DNA of 50,316 nucleotides, taken from Maribacter sp. GTDB taxonomy: Bacteria > Bacteroidota > Bacteroidia > Flavobacteriales > Flavobacteriaceae. Of the stretch, positions 1 to 7,562 are shown piece after piece (the stretch's first letter is position 1; every line of letters begins with the position of its first letter). A model generated the notes under the pieces. It ran no database searches. It saw nothing but the letters and a program-made list of their open reading frames with translations, and was not told where the DNA came from. The stretch covers positions 1 to 50,316 of the forward strand of contig JAAETN010000026.1 in the NCBI GenBank assembly GCA_024228355.1, written 5' to 3'. Both the position numbers and the translations under genes were made by a program.

Positions 1-249
1 AAAGGTGCGATATTCGAATTTTTCTGAAGTGTTGAAATGTATAATGGTAAGTCCTCTTTCAATGTGCTCCGTTTGTCCTGAGATGCTAAAGGTACTTCGC
101 TTTTTTGCGTTAAAACTATGACTGTTCAGTACAATTTGCCGCTCCTCCAGCCAATCATTACTGAATGATCGTCCATCTGAGTTGGCAGTCATACTTTGAA
201 TAAAGCATATAGAGATGCAAAAAAATAGAAATACTATGACCGATCTCAT
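1..249 (-). CDS. N-terminal part of a secreted protein, possibly ILEI-domain (partial)
   Basis: The reverse strand is open from the window edge to an ATG at 249, preceded by a GGAGAG ribosome site; an in-frame ATG also exists at 273. The 83 visible residues begin with a signal peptide (MRSVIVFLFFCISICFIQS) and continue through a short linker to a stretch containing SISGQTEHIERGLTIIHF. The pattern of a Gly-containing strand, then RGL plus a beta strand, then a K/E-rich turn resembles the start of the interleukin-like EMT inducer (ILEI/FAM3) domain found in some Bacteroidota exported proteins. That family call is tentative because only the first half of the domain is present. The 3' end lies outside the window. 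Confidence 0.55.
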   Translation of the reverse strand, partial: MRSVIVFLFFCISICFIQSMTANSDGRSFSNDWLEERQIVLNSHSFNAKKRSTFSISGQTEHIERGLTIIHFNTSEKFEYRTF

Positions 250-707
250 TGACAGTAACTCTCCCTTTTTCATTTATAGGATTTTATCGTTGGAAAACTC
301 CAGGTTTAGGTCTATCCAGGACCAATTAGATTCTAATACTCAACGTTATTGTTGGCCTAATATTGTAGCCAAATCGGAAAGGGTAGGATGGTCTTGAGGA
401 ACTTAAGAATTTCAAGTATGATTTATTGAATAAATCAATGTTGCATACTAGTATTTTAAGTAAGGACAAATCTCAAAAGTCTCTTCTTACCTGGAATAAA
501 AGTGTCAACTCTAAAATGGCAAATACTTTTATTTATGCACCATGTAATAATTGTACCGATATAAGTAGGTATTAACTTAAATCCAGGGTTTTACAACAAA
601 ATTTCGTGATTACACCACAATTTATTGTAACAAATGCTCGTTATCTATATGTTTACAATATGAATTTTGAATCCCAAATCAATATTTAACCTAACCCCTA
701 AATCCCC
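250..707. other. Intergenic region without a supported gene
   Basis: About 450 bases between the edge gene and the first acidic microprotein. It is AT-rich and has stop codons in all frames. A 19-codon ORF at 516-575 encoding a CNNC motif is too short to support. The segment near 629-660 (TTG followed about 20 bases later by TATATGTTTA) could be a weak Bacteroidota promoter for the two small ORFs that follow. Confidence 0.4.
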
Positions 708-806
708 ATGTTATACGATACCTACGGCGAAGAATATTTATCTTTCCTTCAAGATTTAAACGAAATATTAAGCTTAAATGAATTAGTGGAATTAGACTAT
801 ATGTAG
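708..806 (+). CDS. Acidic microprotein, copy A (32 aa)
   Basis: ATG at 708 opens a 32-codon frame ending TAG at 806. The product starts MLYDTYG and carries the core EYLSFLQDLNEIL followed by an acidic, leucine-rich tail. It has about eight acidic residues and no Lys or Arg, so it is strongly negative, and it could form one amphipathic helix. A paralogous ORF begins 35 bases downstream with the matching core AYLNFIEDLNEIL, which is the main reason to consider both real. Both have C-rich leaders just before the start (CCCCTAAATCCCC here). No signal peptide and no known family recognised. Function unknown. Confidence 0.5.
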   Translation: MLYDTYGEEYLSFLQDLNEILSLNELVELDYM

Positions 807-841
807 TCTTTCTTCATACAAAACCCCAAAAACCCCTTATT

Positions 842-943
842 ATGGCAAATCAGAACCCAGACAACGCAGCCTACTTGAATTTTATTGAGGATTTAAATGA
901 AATTTTAGTAGACTTTAATATTAACAAGCTGAGTTTTTCTTAG
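842..943 (+). CDS. Acidic microprotein, copy B (33 aa)
   Basis: Second member of the tandem pair. ATG at 842, TAG at 943. The product begins MANQNPDNA and contains AYLNFIEDLNEIL, matching the core of the upstream ORF at Y-L-x-F-[LI]-x-D-L-N-E-I-L, while both flanks have diverged. Its leader is again C-rich (CCCCAAAAACCCC), 6 to 18 bases before the start. The ORF is followed after 17 bases by a strong terminator shared with the convergent sigma factor gene. Conservation of the core between copies with different codons (CTT CAA GAT against ATT GAG GAT) suggests selection on the protein. Function unknown. Confidence 0.5.
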   Translation: MANQNPDNAAYLNFIEDLNEILVDFNINKLSFS

Positions 944-960
944 TTGTTGACCAACAAAAT

Positions 961-994
961 AAAAGAGCCCTGACGTTTCTGTCAGGGCTCTTTT
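961..994. terminator. Bidirectional intrinsic terminator
   Basis: A perfect 14-bp stem, AAAAGAGCCCTGAC and its complement, closes a GTTTCT loop and gives a U-tract on both strands. It sits between the second microprotein (plus) and the sigma factor gene (minus), and would end both transcripts. Confidence 0.9.
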
Positions 995-1013
995 ATTTTA
1001 TTTCACTTAAACT

Positions 1014-1877
1014 TTATCCTAAATATGTTTTCAAAAGTTTACTCCGAGAATTGTGTCGTAATTTTCGAATCGCTTTTTCCCGAATTTGTCGAACACGCTC
1101 TCTGGTAAGGTCAAAAGTTTGACCAATTTCTGCCAGTGTCATAGATTGTTGATCACCAATACCATAATAGAGCTTTACAACATCGGCCTCTCTGGGCGAC
1201 AAAGTTTCCAATGCTCGATTTATTTCAGTATTTAACGACTGTTGCAATAATATTTTATCAGGCCTTGGTGACTCGCCAGAACGCAGGACATCATAAAGAT
1301 TGGAATCCTCACCTTCTCTTAATGGGGCATCCATAGATACATGTCTCCCGGTATTCTTGAGAGATTGCTTAACTTCAGTCACCGTCATTTCGAGTTCCTT
1401 GGCAATTTCTTCAGCTGATGGTGGGCGTTCATGCGCTTGCTCTAGATAGGAAAATGTCTTTTTGATCTTGTTTATTGATCCAATCTTATTTAAAGGAAGA
1501 CGAACCACCCTTGACTGTTCCGCTAAAGCTTGGAGAATCGACTGACGAATCCACCAAACAGCATATGAGATGAATTTGAAGCCTCTTGTCTCATCAAATC
1601 GCTTTGCGGCCTTTACAAGTCCTAAATTTCCTTCGTTGATTAAATCAGGTAATTTTAAACCCTGATTTTGATATTGTTTAGCTACTGAAACTACAAATCT
1701 TAAATTCGCTGTGGTCAATTTTTCAAGTGCAACTTGATCTCCAGCTCTTATACGTTGCGCTAATTCTACTTCTTCTTGTGCGTTTATTAATTCAATTTTA
1801 CTGATATCTTGTAGGTATTTGTCCAATGATTTTGATTCTCTATTGGTTACCTGCTTGATAATCTTAAGTTGCCTCAT
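1014..1877 (-). CDS. rpoD: RNA polymerase sigma factor, RpoD/SigA type
   Basis: A 287-aa sigma-70 protein of the short Bacteroidota type that lacks the long region 1.1. Region 1.2 is near residues 17-45. Region 2 contains the core-binding stretch [16 protein letters not shown] and the -10 recognition segment [15 protein letters not shown]. Region 3 has [13 protein letters not shown] and region 4 has the helix-turn-helix [20 protein letters not shown]. The protein ends [11 protein letters not shown], as is typical of the family. It should direct core polymerase to housekeeping-type promoters. Several positions differ from the highly conserved flavobacterial RpoD that I remember ([25 protein letters not shown]), so it may be a second, RpoD-like sigma factor rather than the primary one. 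It is monocistronic and convergent with the two small ORFs. Confidence 0.9.
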   Translation of the reverse strand: MRQLKIIKQVTNRESKSLDKYLQDISKIELINAQEEVELAQRIRAGDQVALEKLTTANLRFVVSVAKQYQNQGLKLPDLINEGNLGLVKAAKRFDETRGFKFISYAVWWIRQSILQALAEQSRVVRLPLNKIGSINKIKKTFSYLEQAHERPPSAEEIAKELEMTVTEVKQSLKNTGRHVSMDAPLREGEDSNLYDVLRSGESPRPDKILLQQSLNTEINRALETLSPREADVVKLYYGIGDQQSMTLAEIGQTFDLTRERVRQIREKAIRKLRHNSRSKLLKTYLG

Positions 1878-2057
1878 ATGTGTAATTAGTGTTTTGTGTT
1901 GTACAATCTACAAGAGTTCATAATACATCAATATTCTGTCTTTTCCAAAGGAACTTAGGATTGTTATCCAAATTTTATTAGCAATTTAAGATATTACCCT
2001 ACTCAAGTGCTTCATTTTCTGTATGCATAGTGTATTTTTGAAACTTAACTGAACGGC

Positions 2058-2567
2058 ATGAGTAAAAGGGCTCTAAAAAAGTATTTGGCAGATTTAAGGA
2101 AGAAGGAGCTCGAAGAACAACTTATGGATCTTTATGTTCGATTTCCGGTAATAAAAGAGTACTACGATTTTATTTTTAATCCGAAAGAGGACAAAATGCT
2201 CCAAGAGGCCAAAGCAAGGATTTCCAATGAATATTTTCCTTTGAAAAGAAAACGTCCAAAAGCAAGACGTTCAGTGGCACAGAAATACATAAAGCATTTT
2301 ATTAAATTGGGGGTTGAACCACATTTGATTGCCGATCTTATGTTGTATAACCTTGAAATAGCGCAGTCTTTTTCAATGGATAGGAATGTACCCGACGCCT
2401 TTTATAAAAGTATGTTGAACTCATTCAATGAGTTGGTACAGTTCGTTTCCGTAAACGCTTTACTACCTGATTTTAAGGATCGAATTGTAACGGTATACAA
2501 TATCACACAAGAACATGACTGGGGACTTAGTGAGGGATTTTCCAGGGCATTGGACATATTGGATTAA
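2058..2567 (+). CDS. DUF6155 family protein
   Basis: A 169-aa soluble protein with a basic start (MSKRALKKYLADLRKKELEEQ), the segment LYVRFPVIKEYYDFIFNPKED and a second helical half. This is the pattern of DUF6155, a Bacteroidota and Firmicutes family with no assigned function. It contains no signal peptide or membrane segment and is predicted to be all-helical. It stands alone on the plus strand, divergent from the sigma factor, with 180 bases between them. Family assignment is by recall of the N-terminal motif. Confidence 0.75.
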   Translation: MSKRALKKYLADLRKKELEEQLMDLYVRFPVIKEYYDFIFNPKEDKMLQEAKARISNEYFPLKRKRPKARRSVAQKYIKHFIKLGVEPHLIADLMLYNLEIAQSFSMDRNVPDAFYKSMLNSFNELVQFVSVNALLPDFKDRIVTVYNITQEHDWGLSEGFSRALDILD

Positions 2568-2731
2568 TGAGCTCATTTGAACTTACTATCATTGGGTAAA
2601 AAAGTAACCTTTTGACCACTTATTTTGTCCTTTACCCACTAGGTAGCTCTCCTATGCATCCCAAAAAGTTTTCATTCGGTTGCAAAATGCCTAATTTTCG
2701 CCACTATGCAAATAGTTTAATTGAATTCAAT

Positions 2732-3661
2732 ATGGGATTAGTAATAATCAGGCAAGACAATAAAATTGAAATGTGGAAAGAAGCATTGAAACGAAGTGCT
2801 TCTGATATCCCTGTCTACAGTTATTTAGAAGATCATCCAAGAGAACGAATTAGGATGGCCCTTGTCTGGAAACATCCTTCCGGGGCTATTAAAGGATATC
2901 CAAATTTGGAATGTATAGCTTCAAGTGGGGCAGGGGTTGATTTTCTGCTTGAGGATAAAGACCTTCCCACTAATATTCCCATAACACGTGTTGTCGATGA
3001 ATACTTGGCAAAAGATATGTCGGAGCATGTTATTGCACTGATTTTTAGTCACCTGAAGAATCTAAACCAATATAAAGTAGATCAATTCAACAAGATTTGG
3101 AGTCCTTTGGATTATCAAAGAATCGAGGATTTAACCATAGGAATTATGGGTCTCGGTGCCTTAGGAAAGGTTTTGGCAGAAGATCTGCTTCGATTCGACT
3201 TTAAAGTTCAAGGATGGTCCAGCTCAAGAAAAAACCTATCTGGAATTAAAACATTTGCGGGGGACAAGGAAAAAACGGCTTTCTTGAATACTACTCAAAT
3301 TTTGGTTTGCTTATTGCCTTTGACAAAAGAAACTTTTGGGATTTTAAACAAGGATTTATTCTCACAATTGCCAAAAGATGCACATATCATCAACGTAGCC
3401 AGAGGGGGACATCTAGTAGACAAAGACCTATTGGAAATGTTGGATAACGGGCATCTTTCGGGTGCTAGTTTGGATGTGTACCATCAAGAGCCATTGTCAA
3501 CTGAACATCCGTTTTGGGAACATTCCAAGGTGCATATGACACCTCACTACGCAAGCGTATCAGACACAAACTCTGTTGTACCACAGATTTTGGAAAATTA
3601 TAGACGTCTTGAAAATGGACAAAAGCTCCTGAATTTGGTATCCAAAACCAAGGGTTATTGA
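2732..3661 (+). CDS. D-2-hydroxyacid dehydrogenase (glyoxylate/hydroxypyruvate reductase type)
   Basis: The frame is open from 2612, but homology begins at the internal ATG at 2732 (MGLVIIRQDNK), which gives 309 aa. An N-terminal substrate-binding part contains SSGAGVDFLL. The Rossmann NAD(P) motif is GIMGLGALGKVLAEDL. The catalytic Arg lies in INVARGGHLVD, the Glu in YHQEPL, and the His in MTPHYAS, so the Arg-Glu-His triad of the D-2-hydroxyacid dehydrogenases is complete. Such GhrA-like enzymes reduce glyoxylate or hydroxypyruvate with NAD(P)H in the cytoplasm. No neighbour points to a specific pathway. Confidence 0.85.
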   Translation: MGLVIIRQDNKIEMWKEALKRSASDIPVYSYLEDHPRERIRMALVWKHPSGAIKGYPNLECIASSGAGVDFLLEDKDLPTNIPITRVVDEYLAKDMSEHVIALIFSHLKNLNQYKVDQFNKIWSPLDYQRIEDLTIGIMGLGALGKVLAEDLLRFDFKVQGWSSSRKNLSGIKTFAGDKEKTAFLNTTQILVCLLPLTKETFGILNKDLFSQLPKDAHIINVARGGHLVDKDLLEMLDNGHLSGASLDVYHQEPLSTEHPFWEHSKVHMTPHYASVSDTNSVVPQILENYRRLENGQKLLNLVSKTKGY

Positions 3662-3745
3662 AATTGATTTTTGGATAAGGTTGCGTATTAATTTAACCAA
3701 AGGGTGAAACACCTTCTTAAAGGTCGATAAAATAGAGTTCTAGGT

Positions 3746-3829
3746 GAGATTTCCAAGTCGCTCGGCTTTTTCGAAATGACGGCTTCCATTTATCTGGAAC
3801 ATGGTCATTCCGAGCATAGGTGAGGAATC
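3746..3829. repeat. REP-like intergenic inverted repeat
   Basis: Two imperfectly complementary arms flank a short spacer: GAGATTTCC...CGAAATGAC (3746-3780) and GTCATTCCGAGC...GAGGAATC (3804-3829). The GTCATTCCGAGC/GAGGAATC pair resembles a palindromic element that is scattered between genes in many Flavobacteriaceae genomes. It lies in the 343-base gap between the dehydrogenase and the helicase. Only one copy is visible in this window, so its repeated status is inferred. Confidence 0.5.
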
Positions 3830-3932
3830 GCACACGACCTCAAACTTCAAACTCCTATCCACAAACTTCAGTCAATGTTCATATTTTTCAAGTATTTTTC
3901 CGATTAAATTTCGTACAAGTATTTATTTCTGT

Positions 3933-3940
3933 TAATTTTG
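3933..3940 (+). promoter_or_regulatory. Putative Bacteroidota -7 box for the helicase gene
   Basis: TAATTTTG fits the TAnnTTTG consensus and lies 65 bases before the helicase start. A clear -33 TTG is not visible at the expected distance, so the call is modest. Confidence 0.4.
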
Positions 3941-4004
3941 CAAAATTGGGCTCTTAGGAAGCGCAAAAAAGAAAGTAATTGTAGAATAGTACAAATAAAC
4001 CTGT

Positions 4005-5516
4005 TTGGAAATACAAAACAATACCACTCAAAAAACGCTTTACGATTATCAATTGGAAGACCTGAATAAGATATTCAAATATCTTGAAGATGCCCCGGAT
4101 AATGTAAATCTCCTATATCAGTTGCCCACTGGTGGTGGTAAGACGGTGGTTTTTTCTGAAATTGCCAAAAGATATATTTCAAATACAAATAAGAAAGTTG
4201 TAGTACTAACACATCGCATTGAATTGAGCATGCAGACGTCCAAGATGCTCGATGGTTTTGGGGTCAAGAATAAAATTATCAATAGTGAGGTCAAAGAACT
4301 CAAGGATCAAGATGAGTATATGTGTTTTGTAGCCATGGTTGAGACTTTGAACAATAGGCTGCAAGAAGAAAAGGTCGAAATAAACAATGTTGGCCTTGTG
4401 ATTATTGATGAGGCCCATTATAATTCATTCCGAAAGCTCTTTAAGTACTTTGAGAATGCTGTGATTCTCGGGGTCACAGCCACGCCTTTAAGTTCCAACA
4501 TTAAACTTCCGATGAAGGACAATTATCAAAAATTGATTGTCGGCGAATCAATCGCCTCGCTCATTGGCAAGAAATTCCTTTCCAAGGCCAATATGTACAA
4601 TTACGATGTTAGCCTTCAAAGCTTGAAATTAGGTATAAATGGGGATTATACGGTTAAATCCTCGGATGAATTATACGGTAATCAAAGTATGTTGGGCAAA
4701 TTGTTGAATGCCTATAATGAAATTTCCCAAGGAAAGAAAACGCTTATTTTCAATAATGGTATCAATACCTCTATTTATGTGTATGAAACCTTTAAGAAAG
4801 CCGGGCTACCCATTCGTCACTTGGATAATAAAAACAGTGCTTCTGAACGAAAAGAAATTTTGCAATGGTTTGCGGAAACTCCAGATGCAATTCTTACATC
4901 AGTAAGTATATTGACAACGGGGTTTGATGAACCTACTGTAGAAACCATTATGTTGAACAGAGCAACCCGCTCATTGACCCTTTATTTTCAAATGATAGGT
5001 CGTGGTTCTAGGGTTTTACCTAAAAAGGAGGATTTTACAGTAGTCGACCTAGGAAACAATGTTGCCCGATTTGGCATGTGGGATGCGCCGATTGATTGGC
5101 AGGAGATTTTTCATTTTCCTGATTTCTATCTGGAAAATATAAAGAATGATGAGGAGATTGAGCGCGAGTTTGTTTACGAAATGCCGGCAGACCTTAGGGC
5201 TAAATTTACTAAATCGGCGAATATAGAATACGATGTAAAGGGCGAATACAAGAAGATTTTCGCTCAAGGCCTTAAATCCAAGATTGTTTTGGAAAATAGC
5301 ATTCAGCAGCACGCGAATATTTGTGTTGAAAATTCTGAGGATGTATTCGATGCACGGATTTTGGCAAAATCATTGAAAGAGGAGATTTCTTATAGGGTAC
5401 GTTTATATTCATACTGTATCATGAACAACACAAAAAATTACAAGGAGTGGCTAGAGGAAGATTATGAGCGTAAATTGCGTTCTGCGATATCGCGTATGTT
5501 CGCTGAAAGAATGTAA
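4005..5516 (+). CDS. DEAD/DEAH-box superfamily 2 helicase
   Basis: A 503-aa cytoplasmic SF2 helicase of the SSL2/type III restriction-like branch. Walker A is PTGGGKT (41-47), motif II is DEAH (135-138), motif III is TATP (158-161) and motif VI is QMIGRGSR (329-336), so both RecA lobes are complete. It has no nuclease or methylase domain and no restriction-modification neighbour, so the physiological substrate is unknown. The only possible start ahead of Walker A is TTG at 4005, because an in-frame TAA lies three codons upstream and the next Met is far downstream. The gene stands alone. Confidence 0.88.
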   Translation: MEIQNNTTQKTLYDYQLEDLNKIFKYLEDAPDNVNLLYQLPTGGGKTVVFSEIAKRYISNTNKKVVVLTHRIELSMQTSKMLDGFGVKNKIINSEVKELKDQDEYMCFVAMVETLNNRLQEEKVEINNVGLVIIDEAHYNSFRKLFKYFENAVILGVTATPLSSNIKLPMKDNYQKLIVGESIASLIGKKFLSKANMYNYDVSLQSLKLGINGDYTVKSSDELYGNQSMLGKLLNAYNEISQGKKTLIFNNGINTSIYVYETFKKAGLPIRHLDNKNSASERKEILQWFAETPDAILTSVSILTTGFDEPTVETIMLNRATRSLTLYFQMIGRGSRVLPKKEDFTVVDLGNNVARFGMWDAPIDWQEIFHFPDFYLENIKNDEEIEREFVYEMPADLRAKFTKSANIEYDVKGEYKKIFAQGLKSKIVLENSIQQHANICVENSEDVFDARILAKSLKEEISYRVRLYSYCIMNNTKNYKEWLEEDYERKLRSAISRMFAERM

Positions 5517-5642
5517 TTGGATAAAGTGCATAGTGGCGGCCTTTAGTTGTCAGACTTGACGTAGTTACCAAACATACCACAAACTGCAACTGCGAACTAC
5601 TATTTTTTTTGACTCTTTAGAAATGAAATTGCGTATAATACC

Positions 5643-6881
5643 ATGCCACAGAAACACATACTTATTATAGGCCATACTTGGCCAGAACCTACGACGACGG
5701 CTGCTGGCGGCCGTATGATGCAATTAATCGACTTCTTCCTGACCCATAATTACGACATTACCTTTGCCAGTACTGCAGCCAATAACGAATATTCGGTTGA
5801 TTTAAGTGCATCGGATATCAAAACGGAGAGCATTGTCTTGAATGATTCCAGTTTTGATGATTTTATAAAAAAATTGAATCCAAATATTGTGCTTTTCGAC
5901 CGTTTTGTGACAGAAGAGCAGTTTGGTTGGCGTGTGGCTAAATTTACACCTGAAGCCATTCGTATACTAGATACCGAGGATTTACATTCACTTCGTCAGG
6001 TGCGTAAAGAACTATTTAGATCCAATATTGAATTTACTCCTTCAAAATGGTTGCAAAACGATATTACAAAGCGTGAAGTGGCCTCCATCTACCGTTGTGA
6101 CCTATCATTGATTATATCTACTTATGAGATGAACTTGCTGACCGAGCTAATCAAGATCGATGAACGCCAGTTGCTACATCTGCCATTCCAATTGAGCAAA
6201 ATTGAAAATACCCAAATAGCCAGATGGCCAGGCTTTAATGAACGAAAAGACTTTATCTGTATAGGCAATGGCAAACATGCCCCGAATGTTGATGCCATTA
6301 AATGTTTGAAAACAGAGATTTGGCCATTGATACGAAAGTCCTTACCAATGGCCAATCTTCATATTTATGGTAGTTATCTGACCGAACAGTTAAGGCAAAT
6401 GCATAGTCGGACAACTGGATTTTATGTTGAAGGATGGGTCGAAAACATTACGAAAGTAATGGGGCAGCATCGAATCAACCTGGCTCCCTTGCGATTTGGT
6501 GCAGGAATCAAAGGAAAATTAATCGATGCCATGCTATGCGGTACTCCCAATGTGACCACCAGTATTGGGGCGGAGGGGATGCATGGGCAATTACCATGGA
6601 ATGGAAGTATTGAGGATTCTCCCGAATCATTTGCAGAGGCTTCGATAGATTTATACCAAAATGAATCCAATTGGCAATCTGCCCAATCGAACGGAATTGA
6701 AATTATCAATAAGCTTTATAATAAAAAGCAACTGGATGAAATCCTGAAGAATAAGATAAAAGTCATTCAAAGTAGCCTACAGCAGCATAGAAACCAAGAC
6801 TTCATTGGTTCACTTTTGATGCATCATTCCCTGGCAAGTACCAAGTACCTATCAAAATGGATTGAAGAAAAGAACAGATAA
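5643..6881 (+). CDS. Glycosyltransferase, GT4-like
   Basis: A 412-aa GT-B-fold protein. The N-terminal lobe opens with HILIIGHTWPEPTTTAAGGR. The C-terminal lobe carries GWVENI and the donor-binding stretch APLRFGAGIKGKLIDAMLCG, followed by TSIGAEGM, the acid-rich E motif that contacts the nucleotide sugar. It should transfer a sugar from an activated donor in the cytoplasm; the acceptor cannot be told from sequence. No other polysaccharide genes adjoin it, so a role in a surface polymer is only a guess. Start at ATG 5643. Confidence 0.85.
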   Translation: MPQKHILIIGHTWPEPTTTAAGGRMMQLIDFFLTHNYDITFASTAANNEYSVDLSASDIKTESIVLNDSSFDDFIKKLNPNIVLFDRFVTEEQFGWRVAKFTPEAIRILDTEDLHSLRQVRKELFRSNIEFTPSKWLQNDITKREVASIYRCDLSLIISTYEMNLLTELIKIDERQLLHLPFQLSKIENTQIARWPGFNERKDFICIGNGKHAPNVDAIKCLKTEIWPLIRKSLPMANLHIYGSYLTEQLRQMHSRTTGFYVEGWVENITKVMGQHRINLAPLRFGAGIKGKLIDAMLCGTPNVTTSIGAEGMHGQLPWNGSIEDSPESFAEASIDLYQNESNWQSAQSNGIEIINKLYNKKQLDEILKNKIKVIQSSLQQHRNQDFIGSLLMHHSLASTKYLSKWIEEKNR

Positions 6882-6913
6882 CACGTATTCCCATGCTTTT
6901 TCACCGTTTATCG

Positions 6914-6938
6914 ACACCTTTTTTCGGTAAGGTGTTTT
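6914..6938 (+). terminator. Probable terminator after the glycosyltransferase
   Basis: A 7-bp stem (ACACCTT/AAGGTGT) with an 8-base loop, followed by a TTT run, 33 bases after the stop codon. Confidence 0.5.
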
Positions 6939-7076
6939 GGGGATTGTTCCCGTTCACCGAGGGAATTTTGCACTTTATCCCAATTTTTGTCAAATAACGA
7001 TAAATAGGGGCGTTAAGCGATTTACAACCCTGTAAAATGCACTTGTTACGGTTATCATTATATAACAAAACAAGTC

Positions 7077-7325
7077 ATGAAAGCAATCGTAACCATCATC
7101 TTTATCATCTTCTTCGGAATCGCAGCTCAAGCTCAGAGTAGTACACAAGAGGTTAAAGTTGAAACTATTGAAATGACAATTGTAACTTCTACCACTGTTG
7201 AGACTAAAAGCGAGGTTAGGACTGAAACTTCAACTGAAGTTGCTCGTTTATATAAATTCAAAAATTCTAGAGTTAAAAAAGCACTTTCTTTTACCACCAA
7301 AAGAAACAAGGCTAAAATGGCATAA
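7077..7325 (+). CDS. Small secreted protein of unknown function
   Basis: An 82-aa product with a clear Sec signal peptide (MKAIVTIIFIIFFGIAAQAQ, cleavage after AQA). The mature part of about 62 residues has a Thr/Val/Glu-rich region (TVETKSEVRTETSTEV) followed by a basic C-terminus (ARLYKFKNSRVKKAL...TKRNKAKMA). The split into an acidic and then a basic half, with no Cys, suggests a small periplasmic or surface protein. No family is recognised. It lies alone, 195 bases after the glycosyltransferase, with a long AT-rich leader. Confidence 0.7.
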   Translation: MKAIVTIIFIIFFGIAAQAQSSTQEVKVETIEMTIVTSTTVETKSEVRTETSTEVARLYKFKNSRVKKALSFTTKRNKAKMA

Positions 7326-7562
7326 GAGAGCTTTACCAACTTAATATTGCTTTTTATCAATTAAAGATGATTTTAAATACCTATTCCGACATGGATTGTA
7401 ATTATAATTATAATCGGAGTTGGGGCAGTTTCTTTATCCGTCGGTGGATGCACAGAACGACCTCTAGGGAGTATGGCCGTCATCCACATTGTTAGCAATC
7501 GTTTTTATTTCTTTCTTATCTTTTTTCCTGTCAAATTCTCCTAGCTAACCCCTCCTAATCAT

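Noticed and set aside
215-397. 60-aa plus-strand ORF at the left edge
   Set aside because: It lies opposite the signal peptide of the truncated minus-strand gene and its promoter region, and has no protein-like features.
516-575. 19-codon ORF with a CNNC motif
   Set aside because: Too short, with no ribosome site or conserved partner; most likely chance.
4005-5516. Restriction-modification or defence role for the SF2 helicase
   Set aside because: No methylase, specificity or nuclease gene adjoins it, and its own sequence shows only the helicase lobes and a short unassigned C-terminal region.
7391-7495. 34-codon plus-strand ORF, and an overlapping hydrophobic frame without a start codon
   Set aside because: The ORF is rich in Arg, His and aromatic residues with no plausible leader, and the hydrophobic frame has no ATG, GTG or TTG start, so neither can be supported.
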